Source: Treponema sp. (lineage in GTDB: Bacteria; Spirochaetota; Spirochaetia; Treponematales; Breznakiellaceae). Taken from it: a stretch of 10,899 nt of DNA. The DNA is taken from the NCBI GenBank assembly GCA_031278755.1, contig JAITJV010000210.1, forward strand, positions 1 through 10,899, written 5' to 3'. The stretch's first letter is position 1, and each line of letters starts with the position of its first letter. The notes under the pieces are model-generated. The model was given only the letters and a program-made list of their open reading frames with translations. It did not search any database and was not told the origin of the DNA. Positions 6,467 through 10,899 of the stretch are shown in pieces. Made by a program: the position numbers and the translations under genes.

Positions 6467-6994
6467 ATGTCAATAGAAAACGTCCGCGCCTGGTTAAGCA
6501 GGTGGAACAGGGAAAAAGATATTTTTGAAATGGACGCGTCCACCGCGACGGTCGGCGAAGCCGCCGCCGCCCTTGGGGTTATTCCCGCCCGCATCGCAAA
6601 AAGCATTTCACTGAAAACTCCCGAAAGAGCCATGCTGGTCATTACCTCGGGGGATATGAAACTCGACAACCGGAAATTCAAAGACCGTTTTGGTTTTAAG
6701 GCAAAGATGCTAAGCGCCGAAGAAGCCCTTGAATATACCGGCCACGCGGTCGGCGGGGTCTGTCCTTTCGGCCTTCCTCCCGGGGTTGAAGTATATCTGG
6801 ACGTTTCCATGAAACGGTTTACAACGGTGTTTCCCGCCTGCGGAAACGGTCATTCTGCGATAGAACTTACACCGGATGAATTAAACGGGTATTCGGAAAA
6901 CAGGGACTGGGTTGATGTTTGCAAAAGCACGGAAGAAGCCCCCGTGTCGACAGGGGGCTTCCAAAAACCCGGAGTGGATCTCCAGGTTCCCTAA
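6467..6994 (+). CDS. YbaK/ProX-type aminoacyl-tRNA deacylase
   Basis: The 175-residue product is a single YbaK/EbsC-type editing domain. Enzymes of this fold hydrolyse amino acids wrongly attached to tRNA, for example cysteine or alanine on tRNA-Pro, acting in trans in the cytoplasm. Visible are PARIAKSISLK with the conserved lysine Lys45, then GGVCPFG (96-102), YLDVSMKRF, and GNGHSAIELTP with the glycine loop at 126-128. The family normally ends near WVDVCK (148-153), so the last 22 residues are an extra tail. AAGGCGG at 6454-6460 lies six bases before ATG 6467 and fixes the start. The frame is open back to 6224, but the added residues match nothing. The stop overlaps the stop of the convergent TRAP permease gene by four bases. 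The preceding tRNA is alanine-specific; a functional link is only conjecture. The exact subfamily (YbaK, ProX or YeaK type) is undecided. Confidence 0.88.
   Translation: MSIENVRAWLSRWNREKDIFEMDASTATVGEAAAALGVIPARIAKSISLKTPERAMLVITSGDMKLDNRKFKDRFGFKAKMLSAEEALEYTGHAVGGVCPFGLPPGVEVYLDVSMKRFTTVFPACGNGHSAIELTPDELNGYSENRDWVDVCKSTEEAPVSTGGFQKPGVDLQVP
6935..6961. terminator. Perfect 9-bp hairpin inside the last codons of the deacylase gene
   Basis: GAAGCCCCC (6935-6943) pairs with GGGGGCTTC (6953-6961). The 9-nt loop GTGTCGACA holds the palindrome TGTCGACA. It encodes residues 157-165 of the deacylase tail and begins about 30 nt past the TRAP permease stop on the other strand. It is well placed to terminate both convergent transcripts, but neither side has a clean T tract next to the stem, so the function is inferred. 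Confidence 0.5.
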
Positions 6995-8934
6995 GATGCG
7001 CTTTTCGCGTTTTTCGCTTCCCGTTTTTTTCCTATAATCTGAAGCAGCGTTATAAGGGTAATAAGGGTGAATCCCGCGAGGTCGGAATAAAAGCCCGGAT
7101 CTATGAGGAGGAGTCCGCCCGCCGCCGCGGCGATACGTTCGGGGAGGGAGACCTTTTTCAGCATATAGCCTTCAAGGCCCGCCGCAAGGCCGAACATTCC
7201 TATACAGGACGTGATCACAATGCGGATCACTTCCGGAGGCGTTGTGTCTATAAAGAGCATCGCGGGGCTGAACACAAAAATATAGGGAATGATAAAAGCG
7301 GTGATCGCAAGCCGCGTTGCGATGATTCCTGTTTTGATGGGGTTCGATCCCGCTATGGCGGAACCAGCGTACGCCGCCAGCGCGACAGGCGGGGTTATGT
7401 CCGCGACTATGCCGAAATAAAATACAAACATGTGGGCGGCCATGACGGGAATTCCCATGCGTATCACGATGGGCGCGGTGATCGTCGCCATGATCACATA
7501 GTTTGCCGTTGTGGGGATCCCCATGCCCAGAATAAGGCACGCTATCATCGTTAACGCAAGGGCGGCGAGAAGGCTGTTTTCCGCAACAATAAGCAGGGCG
7601 GAAATAAGCACCTGTCCGAGGCCTGAGAGCGAAACGATCCCCACTACGACGCCGGCCATGGCGCAGGCCATTGCAACGCCTATGGTGTTCCGCGATCCGC
7701 CCGCAAGGGCGTCGGCAAAAGTCCGCGGGCTGAAACGCGTGTCTCTGCGGAAGAAACTTACGATCAGGGCGGCGGCGATGGCGGTACAGGCGGCATAAGC
7801 CGGCGTAAAACCAAAGCTCATAAAGGCGACAAGAACGGCGACGGGAAGAAAGAGATAACCCCTGCTTACAAGAAGTTTTCCGAAACGCGGAATGGACTCA
7901 CGGGGCAGTCCTTTAAGGCCGAGCTTTTTTGCCTCAAAGTGCACCATGAGGAAGATGCCCGTAAAATAAAGCGCCGCGGGAAGTATTGCCGACACCGCGA
8001 TTACCGGATAAGAAATGCCCGTTAATTCCGCCATAAGGAATGCGGCGGCGCCCATAATGGGCGGCATGATCTGTCCCCCCGTGGATGCGGCGGCTTCCAC
8101 CGCCGCGGCAAACTCGGGCCTGTAACCCGTCCTTTTCATCACGGGAATGGTTACGCTCCCCGAGCCTACCGTATTGGCGACCGAGCTTCCCGAGTACATC
8201 CCTTCAAGGGCGCTTGCGATAACCGCCACCTTCGCCGGCCCGCCTGTCGCAAAACCCGCGACCGAATTTGCAAGATCGATAAAAAAAGCCGCAATGCCCG
8301 ATTTTTCAAGAAACGAAGCGAGAAAAATAAAAAGAACAATAAAAGTTGAACAGACGCCTATGGGAATTCCTATGACGCCGTCCGTTGTATAAAAAAGCTG
8401 ATGAACGATACGGCGAAGGGAAAAGCCCGCCGTAGCGGCGTAGGTAATAAAACCGCCCGCGACGACAAGTATGGGAATTCCCACAACGCGCCTGCACAGT
8501 TCGGCAAGCACGATAATTCCGGCGATCCCCGCCGCAATATCAAAGGGGGTAAGAAGCACGGCCCGCGCGATTATCGCTCTGAAATTAAAGGCGTAATAAA
8601 AAAAGGCGGAACTTCCAAGGAGGCCGATAACAATATCGTACCAGGGAATGTAATTTACCCGTTTGGCCGTTTTGCGGCGGATGGGGTACATCATATAGCC
8701 GTTAATAATGAGTATCCCCAGGAAGGCGCTCCGCCTTACCTGTTCGGGAAGGGAAACGAAAAGCGTTACCCAGAAAACATAAACGGTAAAGAGAATTAAA
8801 AAAACCTTTGTAATTAAAGAAGGAATTCCCGAAAACCTGCGCACGTTTGATTCACGGTCAAAATTGGCAATGAGTTCTTCGGTTTCGTTTCTGCTTAAAG
8901 CATGAACGGATTCATCCGGGCCCGTCTGCGTCAC
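6991..8934 (-). CDS. TRAP transporter fused permease (4TM/12TM) of the TAXI type
   Basis: The 647-residue product is the fused DctQ-DctM-like permease that partners TAXI binding proteins. It imports a small organic solute, usually a carboxylate or amino acid, driven by an ion gradient across the inner membrane. The hydrophilic N-terminus contains EELIANFDRESNVRRFSG, typical of this family. About four small-subunit helices follow, then the large DctM-like half with EGMYSGSSVANTVGSGSV, TIPVMKRTGY, ASTGGQIMPPIMGAAAFLMAE and LGMGIPTTANYVIMA. Length is normal for the fused class. Start choice: GTG 8934 overlaps the upstream gene's TGA by four bases (GTGA), with AAAGGAAG six bases before it. The ATG at 8985 would overlap by 55 bases and lacks that site. 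It is the last gene of the operon and ends four bases inside the convergent deacylase gene. The substrate cannot be read from the sequence. Confidence 0.93.
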   Translation of the reverse strand: MTQTGPDESVHALSRNETEELIANFDRESNVRRFSGIPSLITKVFLILFTVYVFWVTLFVSLPEQVRRSAFLGILIINGYMMYPIRRKTAKRVNYIPWYDIVIGLLGSSAFFYYAFNFRAIIARAVLLTPFDIAAGIAGIIVLAELCRRVVGIPILVVAGGFITYAATAGFSLRRIVHQLFYTTDGVIGIPIGVCSTFIVLFIFLASFLEKSGIAAFFIDLANSVAGFATGGPAKVAVIASALEGMYSGSSVANTVGSGSVTIPVMKRTGYRPEFAAAVEAAASTGGQIMPPIMGAAAFLMAELTGISYPVIAVSAILPAALYFTGIFLMVHFEAKKLGLKGLPRESIPRFGKLLVSRGYLFLPVAVLVAFMSFGFTPAYAACTAIAAALIVSFFRRDTRFSPRTFADALAGGSRNTIGVAMACAMAGVVVGIVSLSGLGQVLISALLIVAENSLLAALALTMIACLILGMGIPTTANYVIMATITAPIVIRMGIPVMAAHMFVFYFGIVADITPPVALAAYAGSAIAGSNPIKTGIIATRLAITAFIIPYIFVFSPAMLFIDTTPPEVIRIVITSCIGMFGLAAGLEGYMLKKVSLPERIAAAAGGLLLIDPGFYSDLAGFTLITLITLLQIIGKKREAKNAKSAS

Positions 8935-9440
8935 TTTTTGCTTCCTTTCTTTACCCTGAAAGCGACGCGGGCGTTTCTGCCGCACATTTCCCGCAGGCTG
9001 ATTTGTTCATCATTAATAAACAGCACATGATCCGAAACGGTCCCCACGATATAATCAAGCGATGCAAAAGTCCGCGTATAACCTGTAATGATCATGGCGT
9101 CCCCGTCGCGGATGAGTTTCTGACCTTCTTCCAGCGTACTCTGCATGCCCGCTCCGAAAGATGAAAAGCGGACCGCGGACTGCCGTATCGTGTATTCTTC
9201 AATGCGGAACATTTCCCTCACCGGACTCCGGTTCACCGAATGTATAAACTCCACGGCAAATTCGGTTCCTTCGGGGGCTTCCCATGCGCCGTACTCTTTT
9301 CCGGTTTCCGCATCGAAAAGCCCGAGAAAAGCGGACTTTTCTCCGGTTTTATTCCCGCGGTTCTTTATGAAAAACGCCCCGCCTGCAACAACAAGGGCGG
9401 CCAGAAACAGATTACAGACGAGTCCGAGCCGCTGTTTCAA
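8931..9440 (-). CDS. DUF1850 protein of the TAXI-TRAP operon
   Basis: The 169-residue product has a single N-terminal hydrophobic helix (about 8-25) that acts as a signal anchor or signal peptide, followed by a small, mostly beta domain placed in the periplasm. The motif FIHSVNRSPVREMF (65-78) and the late YIVGTVSDHVLFIND segment match DUF1850, a family found next to TAXI-type TRAP genes. Its job is not established; a role in assembling or assisting the transporter is an inference from gene order. The start is a TTG at 9440 with GAGGGG about nine bases upstream; no ATG or GTG sits before the membrane helix. It lies 24 bp after the binding-protein gene and overlaps the permease start by four bases, so the three are very likely co-transcribed. 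Confidence 0.85.
   Translation of the reverse strand: MKQRLGLVCNLFLAALVVAGGAFFIKNRGNKTGEKSAFLGLFDAETGKEYGAWEAPEGTEFAVEFIHSVNRSPVREMFRIEEYTIRQSAVRFSSFGAGMQSTLEEGQKLIRDGDAMIITGYTRTFASLDYIVGTVSDHVLFINDEQISLREMCGRNARVAFRVKKGSKK
8941..8948 (-). promoter_or_regulatory. Shine-Dalgarno inside the DUF1850 gene for the TRAP permease
   Basis: AAAGGAAG on the minus strand ends six bases before GTG 8934. It decides this start and points to translational coupling across the GTGA overlap. Confidence 0.7.
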
Positions 9441-9464
9441 TTACGGAAACCCCTCAAAAGCCCC

Positions 9465-10412
9465 CTATTTTATCGCTCCTATTTCCCGGAGGTACTTTTC
9501 GGCCCCCGGATGGAAGGGCACGGAAATTCCGCTCACCGCATATTCGGGAGAAAGTTCCGCTCCCTTTGCGTGGGCCCGTGTAATTTCAGCCTTGTTTTCA
9601 AAAAGGGTTTTGGTAAGCCGGTACACGGTATCCTCGGAAAGCGACTTGCTTACGATAAAGGTCGCCTTTACCGCAACGGTCTTGACCGCGCCGGAGACGC
9701 CGCGGTAGCTTCCGGCCGGTATGGGGAACTGGGTATAGAAGGGGTATCTCGCCGCGAGGGCGGCGGCATGGGCGTCGTCAATTTCCAGGATGGCGATTTC
9801 CTTTCCCAGCGCAAGATCGACAATGGCCGTAGTCGGCGCTCCGGCGACGCAAAAAAACGCGTCGATCTTGTTGTCCCGCAGCGCGTCCGCGGATGCGCCG
9901 AAGCTGAGGTTCTGCTTGGTAATATCGTTAAACGTGAGCCCGTAGGCCTCAAGGATCTGCCGCGCGTTAAATTCCACCCCGCTCCCCGCATCGCCCACCG
10001 AAACATTCTTTCCTTTAAGATCCGCGACGGTCCTGATTTCCGACGCGGGGTTTACCACTATCTGGCAGACTTCGGCGTAGAGGGCGGCCATGGCGGAAAA
10101 AGCCTGGGTTTGTTCGCCCGTAAAAAGATCCGTACCCTTGTAGGCGTAATCCATAACATCGTTCTGAACTATCGCAAGCTCGATTTCTCCGGCGTCCACA
10201 AGCTGTATGTTCGCCTTTGAAGCCCCGGTTGACTGTATCGTTACGGGAATTTTGGTTTTTTCGGTGAGTATCTGTCCAACCGCCGATCCGAACGCATAAT
10301 AGGTCCCGGTGTTCCCGCCTGTCGCCATGCGTATACGCTCGCCGCCTGCCTTCGCCCAAACGCCCAGGGCCGGCATCAGCACGATCAAAAGGAACGCGCA
10401 TTTTTTCATCAT
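9465..10412 (-). CDS. TAXI family TRAP transporter solute-binding protein
   Basis: The 315-residue product is a periplasmic binding protein. A signal peptide covers about residues 1-20 (MMKK, hydrophobic core, GVWA then KAGG), with no lipobox cysteine. The mature part opens with RIRMATGGNTGTYYAFG, the hallmark of the TAXI family. It continues with STGASKANIQLVDAGEIELAIVQNDV, LYAEVCQIVV, LKGKNVSVGDAGSGVEFNAR and a late YPFYTQFPIPAGSY segment. It captures the solute and delivers it to the fused permease encoded two genes downstream. Related proteins bind glutamate or other small acids, but the ligand here is undetermined. The first of two consecutive ATG codons (10412) is chosen because GGAAGGAG sits seven bases upstream. 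An in-frame start at 10451 would overlap the promoter -10 box. Confidence 0.94.
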   Translation of the reverse strand: MMKKCAFLLIVLMPALGVWAKAGGERIRMATGGNTGTYYAFGSAVGQILTEKTKIPVTIQSTGASKANIQLVDAGEIELAIVQNDVMDYAYKGTDLFTGEQTQAFSAMAALYAEVCQIVVNPASEIRTVADLKGKNVSVGDAGSGVEFNARQILEAYGLTFNDITKQNLSFGASADALRDNKIDAFFCVAGAPTTAIVDLALGKEIAILEIDDAHAAALAARYPFYTQFPIPAGSYRGVSGAVKTVAVKATFIVSKSLSEDTVYRLTKTLFENKAEITRAHAKGAELSPEYAVSGISVPFHPGAEKYLREIGAIK

Positions 10413-10419
10413 CGGTTTT

Positions 10420-10427
10420 CTCCTTCC
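10420..10427 (-). promoter_or_regulatory. Shine-Dalgarno that fixes the TAXI binding-protein start
   Basis: GGAAGGAG on the minus strand ends seven bases before ATG 10412 and excludes the upstream in-frame start at 10451. Confidence 0.8.
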
Positions 10428-10449
10428 ATTAATAAGAACTTCTGTTTTC

Positions 10450-10479
10450 ATTATACGGTTATCCTAAGCTCCGGCGCAA
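10450..10479 (-). promoter_or_regulatory. Promoter of the TAXI-TRAP operon
   Basis: A perfect TATAAT on the minus strand (10455-10450) gives a leader of about 30 nt before ATG 10412. The -35 candidate TTGCGC (10479-10474, 18-nt spacer) matches only three of six, so an activator may be needed. It lies in the 76-bp gap after the GH3 gene and suggests the operon is transcribed independently. Confidence 0.5.
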
Positions 10480-10488
10480 GGGCCGGGC

Positions 10489-10899
10489 CTAGGCCTGTAC
10501 GCGTATGACGGCGCTCACCGGTTTCGGCGCGCCCCTTTCCAGGGCGGCCTCAACGGGCGCCGCGTCGGCCGCGGTTACGATATAGGAACCGGGCGCAAGA
10601 ACGCCGTCCCCTTCGGCGTTCACCGTTTCAAACGCGGAAGCGGGAAGATCGAATTCGGCTTCAACCGTTTTCCCCGCGGGAACGGCGGCACGGCGGAAAG
10701 CCCTGAGCGAAAAGAGGGGATCGTCGGCGTTCCGTTTTTCCTTCGATAAATAAAGCTGCACGACGTCTACCGCGTCCCGTTTTCCCGTATTGCTGATTTT
10801 CACCGAAACTTTTACCGAACCGCCTTTCGCAACGGACGGCGAAGAAAGCGTAAGGGAATCAAAACTGAACGAAGTGTACGAAAGGCCGAAGCCGAAAGG
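10489..10899 (-). CDS. Glycoside hydrolase family 3 (beta-glucosidase-like), C-terminal domain (5' end outside window)
   Basis: The frame is open from the right edge to a TAG at 10491-10489, giving 136 residues of the C-terminus. It starts with PFGFGLSYTSFSFDSL, the sequence that leads into the fibronectin type III-like domain of GH3 enzymes. This is followed by VKISNTGKRDAVDVVQLYLS, then LRAFRRAAVPAGKTVEAEFDLP and APGSYIVTA, all typical of that domain. The two catalytic domains lie outside the window, so substrate (beta-glucoside, xyloside or other) and localisation cannot be judged. Family members hydrolyse terminal sugars from oligosaccharides. An open frame starting at GTG 10803 is internal to this gene and is not a separate start. 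It lies in the same orientation as the TAXI-TRAP operon but is separated from it by a promoter. Confidence 0.9.
   Translation of the reverse strand, partial: PFGFGLSYTSFSFDSLTLSSPSVAKGGSVKVSVKISNTGKRDAVDVVQLYLSKEKRNADDPLFSLRAFRRAAVPAGKTVEAEFDLPASAFETVNAEGDGVLAPGSYIVTAADAAPVEAALERGAPKPVSAVIRVQA

Noticed and set aside
8935-8985. Upstream ATG for the TRAP permease
   Set aside because: It would overlap the DUF1850 gene by 55 bases. The GTG at 8934 has a good ribosome site and the typical 4-bp overlap.
9240-10220. 326-codon open frame on the plus strand
   Set aside because: It is antisense to the TAXI binding protein and DUF1850 genes, both of which have clear family motifs and Shine-Dalgarno sites. 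Its translation shows no recognisable domain.

Overview
The window is bacterial chromosome, gene-dense and moderately GC-rich by eye, and I find no mobile element, phage gene or CRISPR array in it. The gene content, the strong TATAAT-type promoters and the tRNA without an encoded CCA fit a spirochaete, perhaps a Treponema relative from a gut community. That assignment is an inference from overall gene style, not from a diagnostic marker.

Left part (1-4659): the C-terminal part of a protein-L-isoaspartate methyltransferase (pcm) runs off the left edge. After it a well-formed promoter drives a membrane-anchored LysM-PKD-C39-peptidase-like protein. That gene converges on the ribosome-associated ATPase gene ychF, which diverges from a branched-chain aminotransferase gene (ilvE type). 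The ychF promoter abuts its ATG and its -35 box lies inside an 18-bp inverted repeat, so the transcript is probably leaderless.

Middle (4660-6994): a long bulged stem with an A-rich left flank and a T-rich right flank separates ilvE from a convergent membrane glycosyltransferase family 2 gene. That gene diverges from tRNA-Ala(CGC), and the two promoters overlap within about 30 bp. The roughly 340 bp between the tRNA and a YbaK/ProX-type tRNA deacylase gene hold no convincing gene but several strong hairpins. This is the least explained stretch of the window. The deacylase gene ends with a perfect 9-bp hairpin inside its last codons.

Right part (6991-10899): a three-gene operon on the minus strand encodes a complete TAXI-type TRAP transporter: periplasmic binding protein, DUF1850 protein, then fused 4TM/12TM permease. 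The last two genes overlap by 4 bp (GTGA). Upstream on the same strand is the 3' end of a GH3-family beta-glucosidase-like gene.

Most of the window is ordinary housekeeping and transport. The most unusual items are the LysM-PKD-C39 protein, the structured gap after the tRNA, and two genes whose promoters imply leaderless or nearly leaderless mRNAs. I see no clear multi-gene system of an undescribed kind.
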